Assembly: GCF_031179145.1 (NCBI RefSeq)
Contig: NZ_JAPSIB010000008.1
Span: 65,287-129,286 of the forward strand
Reading direction: 5' to 3'
Length of the DNA: 64,000 bases
Source of the DNA: Brevibacterium sp.
Lineage (GTDB): Bacteria; Actinomycetota; Actinomycetes; Actinomycetales; Brevibacteriaceae
The notes under the pieces were generated by a model, which was not told the DNA's origin, ran no database searches, and worked only from the letters and a program-made list of their open reading frames with translations. A program made the position numbers and the translations under genes. Of the stretch, positions 8,983 to 18,072 are shown piece by piece. The first letter of the stretch is position 1, and every line of letters starts with the position of its first letter.

Positions 8983-10044
8983 ATGCGCAGAATCCTTGAG
9001 TTCTTCCGCAGCACGCTGATCATGGCTCCCGCCGACTCGGATCGACGGGCTCCCTTGCGCGTCGGGATCGGCGTGGCCGTGCCGTCGCTGATCCTCCTAG
9101 TCATCGGTCATCCTGAACTGATCGTCTATGCGGTCTTCGGGGCATTCTGCGGACTGTACGGGCGCGGGGAATCCCATCAGCTGCGCGTCATCCACCAGGT
9201 GCAGGCAGCGGGCCTGCTCTTGGCCGGGGTCAGCGGGGGAGTGGTGCTGTCGTGGTTCGACACACCGCTGTGGGGTCTCATCGTCATCGAATCGCTCTTC
9301 GCGGCCGCCGGCTCCGTGCTGGCCGACCGCGCCTCACTTCGGCCCGGTGGGCCGTTCTTCGGGATCTTCGCCCTCGGGGCCTGTGCCTCGATTCCACCAT
9401 TGGGGCCGATCTGGATTCCCATCGCGATCAGCTTTGCCGCAGCCGCCTTCGCCATCGCGGTCGGGTTCCTCGGCTGGTTCCGCAGCCGCAGGTGGAAGAC
9501 CGGAGCCAAACGCGAGATCATCGACCTTCGCGGTCCCCGCGCCGGGGGAATCATCCGGCACGCCGTGACCTACGCGGTGGCCGTGGGAGCCGGCGGTCTC
9601 CTCGGCGCGTGGCTGATCAGCGATCATGCGTACTGGGCGATGGCCTCGGCAGCGGTGCCCCTGGCCGCCGCCGATCTTCCGGGACGCATCGCCCGGGGTG
9701 TTCACCGGGTGCTGGGCACATTCTCGGGGCTGATCCTCACCGGGCTGATCCTGCTGCCGGATCCGTCACCGATGATGCTGGCGATCCCGGTGATCCTGCT
9801 GCAGTTCCCCACCGAGTACCTCATGCCACGGAACTACGGTTTCGCGCTGACGTTCTTCACCCCGATGATCCTGCTGATGACTCAGCTGGCCAATCCCATT
9901 CCACGTTCGACGCTGATCATCGATCGGGGCCTCGAGACCCTGCTGGGAGCTCTGGTCGGCATCGCGGTGGTGCTCGTCGTCGGGTTCTTCAGCTCTCCCA
10001 GAAGCCCGGGCGTGCGATTCGTTCGGCGACGAAAGGCTGCGTGA
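8983..10044 (+). CDS. FUSC-family membrane protein
   Basis: 353-aa polytopic membrane protein related to the fusaric-acid-resistance/aromatic-acid-efflux family (FUSC). The typical duplicated hydrophobic halves are visible: helices around residues 22-110 with 'RAPLRVGIGVAVPSL' and 'AVFGAFCGLYGRGE', a soluble loop (~165-185), and a second set of helices from ~188 to 345 with 'WAMASAAVPLAAAD'. There is no membrane-fusion partner nearby, so an efflux role is only suggested by family. It abuts the next gene without spacing. Confidence 0.75.
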   Translation: MRRILEFFRSTLIMAPADSDRRAPLRVGIGVAVPSLILLVIGHPELIVYAVFGAFCGLYGRGESHQLRVIHQVQAAGLLLAGVSGGVVLSWFDTPLWGLIVIESLFAAAGSVLADRASLRPGGPFFGIFALGACASIPPLGPIWIPIAISFAAAAFAIAVGFLGWFRSRRWKTGAKREIIDLRGPRAGGIIRHAVTYAVAVGAGGLLGAWLISDHAYWAMASAAVPLAAADLPGRIARGVHRVLGTFSGLILTGLILLPDPSPMMLAIPVILLQFPTEYLMPRNYGFALTFFTPMILLMTQLANPIPRSTLIIDRGLETLLGALVGIAVVLVVGFFSSPRSPGVRFVRRRKAA

Positions 10045-10662
10045 ATGATGGGTTTGAGAGCACGACTGCTGGCGGCCGTCTTCCCCGGAGCCTGCCTGAT
10101 CATCGTCGCAGGGCTACTCATCGACACGGCAGCCCGCACATTCGCGGTGTTTCTGGGGTTCTTCGGGTTCCTCGTGCTGGTGATGTGGCCGATCATCGCC
10201 CTCACCGTCCAGATCCGCCATGAGAGCAGATCGTCCCGCGGACGCGAGATCTCGACGCTGCTGGGCAGGTCGTATGTCCTCGTCACTGCCGTGCAGAAGT
10301 TCGCCCTGCAGATCGGCATTCCGGTGGTGATGCTGGGCGGCGTGGGGATCTTCTGCCTGATCACAGCAGGGGACGAGCCCGACCAACGGGTTGCGAAGAT
10401 CGTGTTCGGGTTCGGCGCGCTGCTGCTCCTCGCGGTCTACCTGCTCTTACTCGTCCTCGGTCGCTCCGCGCTGACGCTGCGCTTGGCCGGAATTGCCTGT
10501 GTGGTCTTCGGGGCGGGGGCTCTGTTCACTGTGATCACCGAGGTGCAGGATGGGAGCGTCGTCCCCGCGGACATCATTGCTGCCGGTGCCGGCATCGTGG
10601 TTTCGGCGGCCGGCCTGTGGCTGCTCGTGACCGGACGCAACTCGATCAAGCGCCGAGGCTGA
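10045..10662 (+). CDS. Polytopic membrane protein, unknown function
   Basis: 205-aa protein with about six hydrophobic helices (residues ~8-27, 30-55, 90-112, 122-143, 146-165, 175-195) and a basic loop around residue 60-75. Its ATG directly follows the FUSC TGA, so it is probably co-translated and works with it. I do not recognise the family. A second Met at codon 2 (10048) is an equally good start. Confidence 0.65.
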   Translation: MMGLRARLLAAVFPGACLIIVAGLLIDTAARTFAVFLGFFGFLVLVMWPIIALTVQIRHESRSSRGREISTLLGRSYVLVTAVQKFALQIGIPVVMLGGVGIFCLITAGDEPDQRVAKIVFGFGALLLLAVYLLLLVLGRSALTLRLAGIACVVFGAGALFTVITEVQDGSVVPADIIAAGAGIVVSAAGLWLLVTGRNSIKRRG

Positions 10663-10748
10663 CCAACGCCGCGGCGACGCGGACATCCGCGAGGGCGTCG
10701 ATCGTACTGTCTGACGCTGGACGTGAGGCTCGACGCGCGCCGGTGGAT

Positions 10749-10919
10749 CTAGAGCTCGTCGTCTTCGCCCTCGTCGAGAGGACGCGTCTTCGTGCCGTTG
10801 CCGAACTCGTCGAGGATGATGCGCTGCTTGACCATCTTCCCCTGCTCTTCGTCCCACACCTCGATGATGTCTCCGGGATGGGTGGAGGGCTGGTAGTGGT
10901 CTTCATTGACTCCGGTCAT
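10749..10919 (-). CDS. Small acidic protein, unknown function
   Basis: 56-aa, strongly acidic protein ending in 'DEGEDDEL'. The start at 10919 was chosen because GAGGTGAG lies 8 nt upstream; the frame stays open upstream but without such a site. The middle ('GDIIEVWDEEQGKMV..RIILDEFGNG') looks like a small beta-rich fold. I do not recognise it. It converges with the membrane gene at 10662 and ends 86 nt from it. Confidence 0.55.
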   Translation of the reverse strand: MTGVNEDHYQPSTHPGDIIEVWDEEQGKMVKQRIILDEFGNGTKTRPLDEGEDDEL

Positions 10920-10987
10920 TGGACTCACCTCATTCTGTCGTCCAGTGCTTGTACTGACCGTAACCCGGGTCACGTCGGGTGACAAGG

Positions 10988-11032
10988 GTTTGGGGCAGGA
11001 GAGCGGCGAATGCCCGCTCTCCCGCCCCAAAC
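10988..11032. terminator. Strong imperfect hairpin upstream of the small acidic gene
   Basis: 19-nt arms (10988-11006 and 11014-11032, GTTTGGGGC... / ...GCCCCAAAC) pair with one mismatch around a 7-nt loop. It lies behind the surface-protein gene in its direction of transcription and before the small acidic gene. Confidence 0.5.
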
Positions 11033-11071
11033 CTCAGCGAGTCACTGAAGTGGGTTTGGTCGATGAATGCC

Positions 11072-11111
11072 GAACGGCGGGGTTGAAGTCTTCACTTCAA
11101 CCCCGCCGTTC
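11072..11111 (-). terminator. Perfect 18-bp hairpin terminator of the LPXTG gene
   Basis: GAACGGCGGGGTTGAAGT (11072-11089) and its exact complement (11094-11111) are separated by 4 nt. It lies 33 nt beyond the surface-protein stop. There is no U-tract, but the stem strength and position fit a terminator or a transcript-end stabiliser. Confidence 0.7.
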
Positions 11112-11144
11112 AGCGGTTACGTCACTGAGTCAGTGTGAACTGAT

Positions 11145-14100
11145 TCAGATCTTGGTGCGATTGCGGCGAGTCACGAGGATCGCTGCGGCACCACCGGCGA
11201 GGAGCAGAGCCGCGAGGCCGCTCAGCGCCAGGGTTCCATCGATACCGGTGCGAGGCAGGTCGCCACCGTTGCTGCTGGCCGAGGCGTTCGAGCCAGTCGA
11301 AGCGCTTGCAGAAGCGCCTGCGTTGGTCGAAGCCGAAGCCTTGTCCGAGTCATCTGCCGAGGAAGCGTTGGCATCCTTGGCGTCGTCGGAGTCAGCGGTT
11401 GCGGCTGCTTCCATCTCGACATCAGCTTCTGCGGCGGCGGCCGGGTCAGCGTCTGCTTCAGCAGCTGCCGACGGGTCAGCGGTTGCAGTTGCTGCTGCGG
11501 CCGGATCAGCCGTAGCGGCTGCACCTGGATCGGCGTCGGCGTCAGCGGTCGCTGCAGCCTGAGCCGAGGCGTCGTCCGACGAGGTTGCGTTGGCTGCGAC
11601 CGAAGCTGCTGCTGCCGGGTTGGCGTCAGCGGCTGCGGTGGTGTCAGCGTTCGCGGTGTCCTCATCGTTGGCGTTGGCAGCTGCAACTGCAGCGGCCTGC
11701 GACGAAGCGTTGGCCTCAGTCGTGGCATCGGTCGAGGCTTCGGAAGAAGCGGTCTCGTTCGCTGCCGACTGTGCTGCGGTCTGAGCGTTCGGGTCAGCTG
11801 CTGCGGATGCGGTGGTGGTCGCATCTGCGAGAGCGGCTTCCTGAGCTGCAGCTTCAGCAACGGCGTTCTCATTGTTGTCAGCATCGGCGGAAGCGGCTGC
11901 GGACGCCGAGGCGTTCACATTCGCTGCTTCATCCTGCGAAGCGTCGGCAACTGCCGAGTCGTCAGCGTTGGCAGCGGCGGTAGCCGAAGCCGTGGTCGAC
12001 GAATCTGCGGTCGCTGCAACGGCGGCTGCAGCGGCAGGATCGGCGTCGGCGGCCGCTGTGGTGTCAGCGGTCGTCGAGCTTGAGTTATCTGCCAGTGCTG
12101 CGGCGTCTGCTGCCACCGTCGCCGAGGCGTTCGGGTCAGCGGACACGTCGGCCGTCGTGTCGGACGATGCGGATTCATTGGCGGCCGTCTGAGCTGCTGC
12201 TTCTGCCGAGATATCGGCAGCGGCGGTCTCATCGGTCGATGCATCCGCGTTGGCAGCAGCCTGAGCTGCGACCTGGGCGGCCGGATCGTTGTCACTGTCA
12301 GCGGTAGCCGATGCCGAAGCCGAGGCTGCTGCATTGACGTTCGTATCGGCTTCAGCGGCCGGATCAGCGGTTGCGTCATCGTTCGCTGCTGCTTCGACAG
12401 AAGCATCAGTCGACGAGTCTGCAATCGAAGCAGCCTGTGCGGCCGAGGCAGCGTTCGGGCTGGCATCTGCAGCTGCAGAGGTATCAGCGTTCGTCGAATC
12501 CGTGTTGTCAGCCTGAGCCGATGCATTTGCTGCCTCGTTCGCTGCAGCATTGACATCAGTCGTCACATCGGCCGTGGTGTCGGTAGATGCGGTCTCGTTG
12601 GCGGCCGAATCAGCTGCTGCAGACGCGGTTACGTCGGCGGCTGCCGTTTCGGTGGTGGTCGCATCTTCGTTGGCGGCAGCCTGGGCTGCTACCTGTGCGG
12701 CCGGATCGTTGTCAGCATCAGCAGTGGCCGAAGCCGAAGCCGAAGCTGCGGCGTTGGTGTTCGCATCCGGGTCCGGCACGACGACTTCAGCGTTCGCACG
12801 AACCGAGGACGAAGCCAGGTTGACATCGACGGCGGCAGCTGCCGGCAGCAGTTCGAGGCTGACAGCGTTGACGGTGAAGCCGTCACCGTTGGTGCCGTTG
12901 CCCTTGACTTCGCTGTCCTCAGCAGGATCCTTGACCGTGGGCTGCTCGTTGATCGTGAGATCGACGACCTGGTTGAGGCCTGCGAACACGGGATCGAGCG
13001 ATGCGAGGATCGGATCGACGATTCCGGTGACCGAGCCCGAGATCTCTTCAGCGGTCGAGGTGAGGATTCCACCGATGATCGGCTCAGTGATCGCGAGGAC
13101 CGCATTGAGCAGGGGCTCGGTGATGGCCGTGACGATCTGTCCGACAGGCAGTCCTACAACCTCCAGGTCGGAGGTGATCGTAGGATCAGAAGGATCGGTT
13201 CCCGCCAGCTGTCCGAGGGTCGCATCGATGGTGACGGTGCCCTCTGCAATCACACCGACGATCGCAGCTGAGACCTCAGCCGGGAGTTCGATGATGACGT
13301 GCACATCATTGAGTGCATTGGTCAGCGCGGTGTTGAGCTTGCCGCCCACTTCGCCCAGAGCATCGGCAACACCGGTGGTGATCGCGGAGATGGTCTCCGA
13401 GGTCAGCACCTGGGTGTTGGGAGCCAGACCATTGAGGTCCGTCGCCCCGGGGCCGCTGACGATCTTGGCCAGATCGATCGTGATCTCACCGTTCTGGAGG
13501 TTCACCCGGACTGGGCTTCCCTCTTCACCGAGCTGCTCGTTGATGACGTCTTCGACGACACCGTCCAGCGCGTCGCGAACCTCAACGCTGACGGTGGCAC
13601 CTTCTCCGCCGATGGCGATGGTGTTGCCCAGCAGGCTGACATCGACACCCAGGGCGACGAGGTCGTCGACCAGGCCTGCTTCGCCGAGAGCGCCCTCGAG
13701 CGTGGCGCCTGTCGTGGCGACCAGTTCGTCGAGCTCTGCAGAGATACCGGCGACAGCCGGGCTCGAGAGGGTGAGGATTCCATCCGCGACGACGTATTCC
13801 GAAGTCGTGGTGGTTCCATCGGACTCAGCCGTCGAACCGATGGCGCCGAGTTCGAGGGACAGTTCGTCAACGAGCTGATCGCTGAGACCGTCGATGCCGG
13901 CCTGGCCGAGAACGTCCGTGAGGTCGATCGTGGCGTTCTTGAACGAACCTTCGTTGGTGTCGTCGACGTTGAGAGCACCATCGGCGCCGACAGCACCAGA
14001 GCTGGCCAGTGCCTGGTTGGCCGCAGTCGACTGCGAGTAGGAGTTGAGAGCACCGGCCTCACCGAGCTGGATCAATCCGCCACCGTCGGGGGCACTGACA

Positions 14101-14402
14101 ATCGGAACGTCGATTCCGGGAATGGTCAGACCCGCGAGGCCTCCAAGGGCCTCGGCGTTGATCGGAGCGACGGTCTCGCCCTCGTTGGAAGGAGAGCTGT
14201 TGTACGCAGTGACGGCCTGAAGCGCCTCGGCGGACAGAGCATCGGCATCGATGAACTGAGCGAACGCCTCGGCGTCCTCATCGGGGTTTACTTGAGCGGC
14301 CATACCGGGTGACGTTGTCATCACGGTGAGCCCCAGTGCGGTAGCGGCTGCGACCGCACCCACTGCTGTCTTACGGCCGGGCTTGAGCCGGCCAGGGAGC
14401 AT
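11145..14402 (-). CDS. LPXTG-anchored surface protein with Ala-rich stalk (choice-of-anchor G type)
   Basis: 1085-aa wall protein. The signal peptide has a basic start ('RLKPGRK'), a hydrophobic core and probable cleavage after 'GMA' (~residue 35). Residues ~36-530 form a folded, Ala/Leu/Asp-rich head that resembles what I recall as the actinobacterial choice-of-anchor G family. Residues ~545-1030 are a low-complexity stalk of Ala, Asp, Thr, Ser and Asn, built of three ~140-aa repeats. The sorting signal LPRTG (residues 1049-1053), a hydrophobic helix and the basic tail 'RRNRTKI' follow, so a sortase should anchor it to peptidoglycan. The start 14402 is preferred over 14408 and 14420 because GGAGGA sits 8 nt before it. 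No sortase gene is in the window. Confidence 0.85.
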   Translation of the reverse strand: MLPGRLKPGRKTAVGAVAAATALGLTVMTTSPGMAAQVNPDEDAEAFAQFIDADALSAEALQAVTAYNSSPSNEGETVAPINAEALGGLAGLTIPGIDVPIVSAPDGGGLIQLGEAGALNSYSQSTAANQALASSGAVGADGALNVDDTNEGSFKNATIDLTDVLGQAGIDGLSDQLVDELSLELGAIGSTAESDGTTTTSEYVVADGILTLSSPAVAGISAELDELVATTGATLEGALGEAGLVDDLVALGVDVSLLGNTIAIGGEGATVSVEVRDALDGVVEDVINEQLGEEGSPVRVNLQNGEITIDLAKIVSGPGATDLNGLAPNTQVLTSETISAITTGVADALGEVGGKLNTALTNALNDVHVIIELPAEVSAAIVGVIAEGTVTIDATLGQLAGTDPSDPTITSDLEVVGLPVGQIVTAITEPLLNAVLAITEPIIGGILTSTAEEISGSVTGIVDPILASLDPVFAGLNQVVDLTINEQPTVKDPAEDSEVKGNGTNGDGFTVNAVSLELLPAAAAVDVNLASSSVRANAEVVVPDPDANTNAAASASASATADADNDPAAQVAAQAAANEDATTTETAAADVTASAAADSAANETASTDTTADVTTDVNAAANEAANASAQADNTDSTNADTSAAADASPNAASAAQAASIADSSTDASVEAAANDDATADPAAEADTNVNAAASASASATADSDNDPAAQVAAQAAANADASTDETAAADISAEAAAQTAANESASSDTTADVSADPNASATVAADAAALADNSSSTTADTTAAADADPAAAAAVAATADSSTTASATAAANADDSAVADASQDEAANVNASASAAASADADNNENAVAEAAAQEAALADATTTASAAADPNAQTAAQSAANETASSEASTDATTEANASSQAAAVAAANANDEDTANADTTAAADANPAAAASVAANATSSDDASAQAAATADADADPGAAATADPAAAATATADPSAAAEADADPAAAAEADVEMEAAATADSDDAKDANASSADDSDKASASTNAGASASASTGSNASASSNGGDLPRTGIDGTLALSGLAALLLAGGAAAILVTRRNRTKI
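11500..12770 (-). repeat. Three ~140-codon repeats in the LPXTG protein stalk
   Basis: Repeat 1 spans about 12770-12352, repeat 2 about 12351-11932 and repeat 3 about 11931-11500. Shared landmarks in order: 'N.NA.ASAS.AT', 'AQ.AA..A...TA', 'AANE(T/S)ASS', 'TADTTAAAD..P', 'DSST...A', then an Asp/Ala spacer. The third copy is the most diverged and runs into 'DPAAAA' blocks. Confidence 0.75.
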
Positions 14403-14905
14403 CTTCATGTTCCTCCACATCGTTTGAAACTGGACGATCTCCTCGTCCGAAACGAGCGGGGGCACAACAGTACCCACGTGATTCTCGACTCGAACCTTGA
14501 TGGAAACGGGCAGTCTCCTGGTAGATCCCTCACAACACTACAGACCTGACGTGAATGTCATGGTCTGGTAACGAAAACTGTTACGGTCCCGTTACAATTA
14601 CCGTAACGTAACGTCATAGTTCGTATTCAGTGCGAAATTCTCGAATTCAAGGGTCGGTTCTACCGTCCGTAGTCGTTTGGGCGCATTGAACTAGGGGCCG
14701 GACTCTCGGACTCGGCTGTGCCCCGTATTCTGGCGGATCGATGATATAGAGAACGCGACTGCCCTCCTGCGCTGAGGGCAAGACGCTTTGCCTCTGACGA
14801 CGATTGCGTCGGCTTTATGAACAACCGGCGACAAATAATTGAAAGTTGAACTTCACCCGAATGTCACGGATTCGGGATGAATTATCGAGACCTTCAGGTA
14901 ACGAA
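14403..14905. other. Intergenic, AT-richer regulatory region
   Basis: About 500 bp without a convincing gene. It holds the upstream region of the LPXTG gene with its GTTAC/GTAAC box cluster, and a small hairpin GCCCT (14761-14765) / AGGGC (14775-14779) that could end the NYN-nuclease transcript. Base composition is visibly lower in GC than the flanking genes. Confidence 0.6.
14568..14612. promoter_or_regulatory. Cluster of five GTTAC/GTAAC boxes (MtrA- or GlnR-like)
   Basis: Pentamers at 14568 (GTAAC), 14580 and 14591 (GTTAC, exactly 6 nt apart), 14603 and 14608 (GTAAC). Centre spacings of 12, 11, 12 and 5 bp put most boxes on one helix face. GTTAC-N6-GTTAC direct repeats are the type of site bound by the actinobacterial response regulators MtrA and GlnR. 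The cluster lies 166-210 bp upstream of the LPXTG start. Confidence 0.45.
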
Positions 14906-15997
14906 TCAGTGAAGAAGGTCGATGTGCTCCCAGAACGTCTTCCGCAGTTTCTGTCTCACGCTCTGCCTGTCGGTGTCATACTCGCCGATCTGCGCAGCAC
15001 AGTCCCGGAGGAGAGTCGCATCGATGTGGATCGGCAGATTGGGGCGATCGCTGAGCACCTCTTCCAGTTCCGCCTCTGTGCAGGTGTCGTACCAACTCTC
15101 GGCGACACTGCGTCCGACTTCTGCGGCCACATCGAGCAGCCGTTGCAGAGCGGCGACCTTGGCCTGGTCGGTCGAGAAACCGGGCACGGGACCGACAGCG
15201 TCGCGTGGGGATGGGCGCGCGGCTCGTGCGACCGCCTCCGTGGGCTCCGTCGGAGGTTGCCGGTCGGCGGGTGCTGCGGGCGTTCCCAGATCGGATCCAT
15301 GCTGTGATCCACGGGACCGGTGCGCATGTACCGTCAACGGCGTGGGCACTGGACTCTGCGGCGGCCGAGGCATCGGCGCCGGAACAGGGACAGCGGGCGG
15401 CACCGGTGCCTCGCCAGTCGCCTCGGGGAAGTGCTTCATCCGGGTGCGGGGAGTGAAGCAGCTGGTGATCAGTTCATTGGGCAGGGTGATGATGCGGTCG
15501 ACCTGCATCGCCAGGTGTTCGGCGACGGAGGTGACCTTGAGGTAGTGGGCCTCGTTCTCGATGCCGACGAGCACGACCTTCATGCCGAGGTCCTGGGCGG
15601 CTTCGACCGCCTCGGCGAGGTCGTCGTCACCGGTGAGCAGGTACGCGACTCGGGCTGCGCCGTTCCGGGCGATCTCGACGAGGTCGAGGCCCATTCGCAG
15701 GTCGACACCTTTCTGGGTGCCATTGACACCGATGCGGCCGAGCCTGACCTTGACGTCGTCGATGAGCGCGATGCGCTTGTGCGACTCATGGAAGACGCCG
15801 TCCTTCGACGCGTCGTACCAATACACTCGCAGCGTCTCGAGTCCGGAGTCGCGCGCGGTGGCCTCCACGACTCCCTTGATCAGCGCCTCCGTGTTGACGA
15901 GGGTCGCCGAGCGCAGGGATGTGCCTGTCACTCTGGAGCTGCCGACCGCGAGCAGGAACCCGGCGTCGATGAAGACTGCACTCTGCTCGATCGCCAT
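14906..15997 (-). CDS. NYN-domain (PIN-like) putative ribonuclease
   Basis: 363-aa protein. The N-terminal NYN/LabA-like nuclease domain (~residues 1-165) has the conserved acidic residues in 'VFIDAGFL' (~8-14), 'GVDLRMGLDLV' (~98) and 'LLTGDDDLAEAV' (~121). A Pro-rich linker follows (~185-270: 'PVPPAVPVPAPMPRPP'). The C-terminal ~85 residues form a helical domain, possibly an RNA-binding or oligomerisation module. It probably cleaves RNA in the cytoplasm. AGGAAGG lies upstream of the ATG. It is divergent from the oxidase at 16162. Confidence 0.8.
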   Translation of the reverse strand: MAIEQSAVFIDAGFLLAVGSSRVTGTSLRSATLVNTEALIKGVVEATARDSGLETLRVYWYDASKDGVFHESHKRIALIDDVKVRLGRIGVNGTQKGVDLRMGLDLVEIARNGAARVAYLLTGDDDLAEAVEAAQDLGMKVVLVGIENEAHYLKVTSVAEHLAMQVDRIITLPNELITSCFTPRTRMKHFPEATGEAPVPPAVPVPAPMPRPPQSPVPTPLTVHAHRSRGSQHGSDLGTPAAPADRQPPTEPTEAVARAARPSPRDAVGPVPGFSTDQAKVAALQRLLDVAAEVGRSVAESWYDTCTEAELEEVLSDRPNLPIHIDATLLRDCAAQIGEYDTDRQSVRQKLRKTFWEHIDLLH

Positions 15998-16161
15998 TGG
16001 CTGACACCTTCCTGATTGCGGTGGATCCTCATCCTAGCGGAGCACGCTCTATCGGTGCAGGCCAGGGGGCAGGTGGAGATCACCTCGGCGACTTTGGCGA
16101 GTCACCGGCTCCGGCTCTAGAGTCAGGGAATCGGACGGTTGCTGGACGAAGGGGTATCGGT

Positions 16162-17358
16162 ATGAGTGCGAGGAAGCGATTCGCCGTCATCGGTGCGGGG
16201 ATCATCGGCTCGGCCGTGGCGCGCGGTCTGCTCGCTCGCTATGACGGAGCGGAGGTGACGCTCTATGAGAAGGAGGACCGGCCGGCCTCCCACCAGACGG
16301 GCCACAACTCCGGGGTCATCCACGCCGGCCTCTACTATGAACCCGGCAGCCTCAAGGCCAGGCTCTGCCGCCGTGGCGTCTCCCTCCTCGTTGACTTCGC
16401 CCGTGAGCACTCCGTGCCCTTCGACGAATGCGGGAAGATCGTCGTCGCCACCAACGACGTCGAAGTCGAACGGCTCCACGCCATCCATCAGCGTTCCCTG
16501 GCCAACGGCGTCCCCGACGTCGCACTCCTCGACGCCGACGGCCTGCGAGAGGTGGAGCCGAATGCGGTCGGCCTGGCTGCCCTGCATTCCCCGCACACTG
16601 GAATCATCGACTACCGCGGACTGACCGAAGCCCTTGTCTCGGACTTCCGCCGAGGTGGGGGCCGGGTCCGCTTCTCCACCGCGGTCAACCGGGTCGAGGA
16701 GCGGGCCGGAGGCGCCATCGTCTATTCCGTGTTCGATGCGCAGGAATACGACCAGGTCATCGCCTGCGCCGGTCTGCAGTCCGACCGCCTGGCCGCCCGC
16801 TCCGGAGAGGACAGGAATCCGTCGGTGGTGCCGTTCTTCGGTCAGTACTTCATCCTCGAACCCGAGTACGACGACATCGTCAACGGGCTCATCTACCCCG
16901 TGCCGGATCCGAAGTACCCGTTCCTCGGCGTCCATGTCACCCGGCGGATCGATGGGGGAGTGATGCTCGGACCCAACGCCTTCCTCTCCTTCTCTCGTGA
17001 AGGCTACCGGGGGCTCGGCTTCAACCTGCCCGACTCCCTGCGCATCGCCGTCAACCCTGGGTTCTGGAGGTTCGCGGCCGGCAACATGGCCACCGCCCGG
17101 CGGGAGATCGCCGGAGTCCTCTCGAGCGAGAAGTTCGTCGAGGAGGCTGCCCGGTATGTGCCCATGCTCGCAGGGGCGACCGGTCGGCGAGCCACCCGCG
17201 GCATCCGCGCCCAGGCGATGAACCGGGACGGATCATTGGTCGACGACTTCGTCATCGACCGCGGCCGCGCCACGATGTTCGTCCGCAATGCCCCCTCACC
17301 CGGAGCCACCTCGGCACTGGCGATCGCCGAACACCTCATCGACGAGGCGACGAGGTAG
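16162..17358 (+). CDS. lhgO: L-2-hydroxyglutarate oxidase
   Basis: 398-aa FAD-dependent oxidase that converts L-2-hydroxyglutarate to 2-oxoglutarate and passes electrons to the membrane or oxygen. The N-terminal dinucleotide site 'VIGAGIIGSAVARG' (~9-22) and the near-invariant family motif 'HQTGHNSGVIHAGLYY' (~44-59) identify it. The C-terminal 'RNAPSPGATSALAIAEHL' is also typical. The frame is open upstream, but ATG 16162 has an AAGGGG site and begins directly at the FAD fold. It is a single gene, divergent from the NYN nuclease. Confidence 0.9.
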   Translation: MSARKRFAVIGAGIIGSAVARGLLARYDGAEVTLYEKEDRPASHQTGHNSGVIHAGLYYEPGSLKARLCRRGVSLLVDFAREHSVPFDECGKIVVATNDVEVERLHAIHQRSLANGVPDVALLDADGLREVEPNAVGLAALHSPHTGIIDYRGLTEALVSDFRRGGGRVRFSTAVNRVEERAGGAIVYSVFDAQEYDQVIACAGLQSDRLAARSGEDRNPSVVPFFGQYFILEPEYDDIVNGLIYPVPDPKYPFLGVHVTRRIDGGVMLGPNAFLSFSREGYRGLGFNLPDSLRIAVNPGFWRFAAGNMATARREIAGVLSSEKFVEEAARYVPMLAGATGRRATRGIRAQAMNRDGSLVDDFVIDRGRATMFVRNAPSPGATSALAIAEHLIDEATR

Positions 17359-17487
17359 TTCCGGGAACGCTGCCTCGCGGGGTGGTGCGCCCTGTTCCCA
17401 CTCGGTAATGTGCGATGTGACTGGAACGGTGAGCCCGGATCAGTGAGTCTGGATCGATGAGGATCGAGATCGAGAGGAACCGATGAC

Positions 17488-18057
17488 ATGGCCGAGGTGC
17501 TGCTCTATCACCACATCCAAGGGCTGACCGACGGGGTGCGACGCTTCGCCGACGAACTGCGAGGGTCAGGCCACACCGTCCATACTCCTGACCTGTTCGA
17601 CGGGCTGACATTCGACAGCCTCGACGAGGGTTTCGGCTACGTCCGCGAGGTCGGATTCGACAAGATCCGGGAGCGCGGTGCGGCAGTCGCCGACGACCTG
17701 GGGCAGGAGCTCGTGTACGCCGGCATCTCCTTCGGCGTCATGATCGCCCAACCACTCGCTCAGACCCGCCCGGGAGCTCGGGGAGCAGTGTTCCTGCACT
17801 CCTGCCTGCCTGTGACGGAGTTCGGGGACGCGTGGCCGGACGAGGTGCCGGCGCAGATCCACGGCAAGGACAGTGATGAGTTCTTCGACGAGGATCTGCC
17901 TGCCGCGCGAGATCTCGTGGACTCGGCGGCGGGAGCCGAACTGTTCGTCTACCCCGGCGACCAGCACCTCTTCACCGACTCCTCCCTCGATGCCTACGAC
18001 CCGCAAGCCTCCGCGCTGGTGCTGCAGCGAGTGCAGGCATTCCTCGCCGAGGTGTGA
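17488..18057 (+). CDS. Dienelactone-hydrolase-family alpha/beta hydrolase
   Basis: 189-aa cytoplasmic protein of the dienelactone hydrolase (DLH) family, which is usually ~190-240 aa. The nucleophile elbow is 'GISFGV' (~residue 76) with Ser where classical DLH has Cys. The Asp probably lies in 'KDSDEFF' (~130) and the His is in 'GDQHLF' (~157). The early 'HTPDLFDG' is a family landmark. A serine nucleophile suggests general esterase activity rather than dienelactone ring opening. It converges with the ABC exporter genes. Confidence 0.8.
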   Translation: MAEVLLYHHIQGLTDGVRRFADELRGSGHTVHTPDLFDGLTFDSLDEGFGYVREVGFDKIRERGAAVADDLGQELVYAGISFGVMIAQPLAQTRPGARGAVFLHSCLPVTEFGDAWPDEVPAQIHGKDSDEFFDEDLPAARDLVDSAAGAELFVYPGDQHLFTDSSLDAYDPQASALVLQRVQAFLAEV

Positions 18058-18072
18058 GACGCGGCTGTTCGC

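Noticed and set aside
14761..14779. Intrinsic terminator of the NYN nuclease gene
   Set aside because: Only a 5-bp stem with a 9-nt loop and no T-run; too weak to list as a feature of its own.
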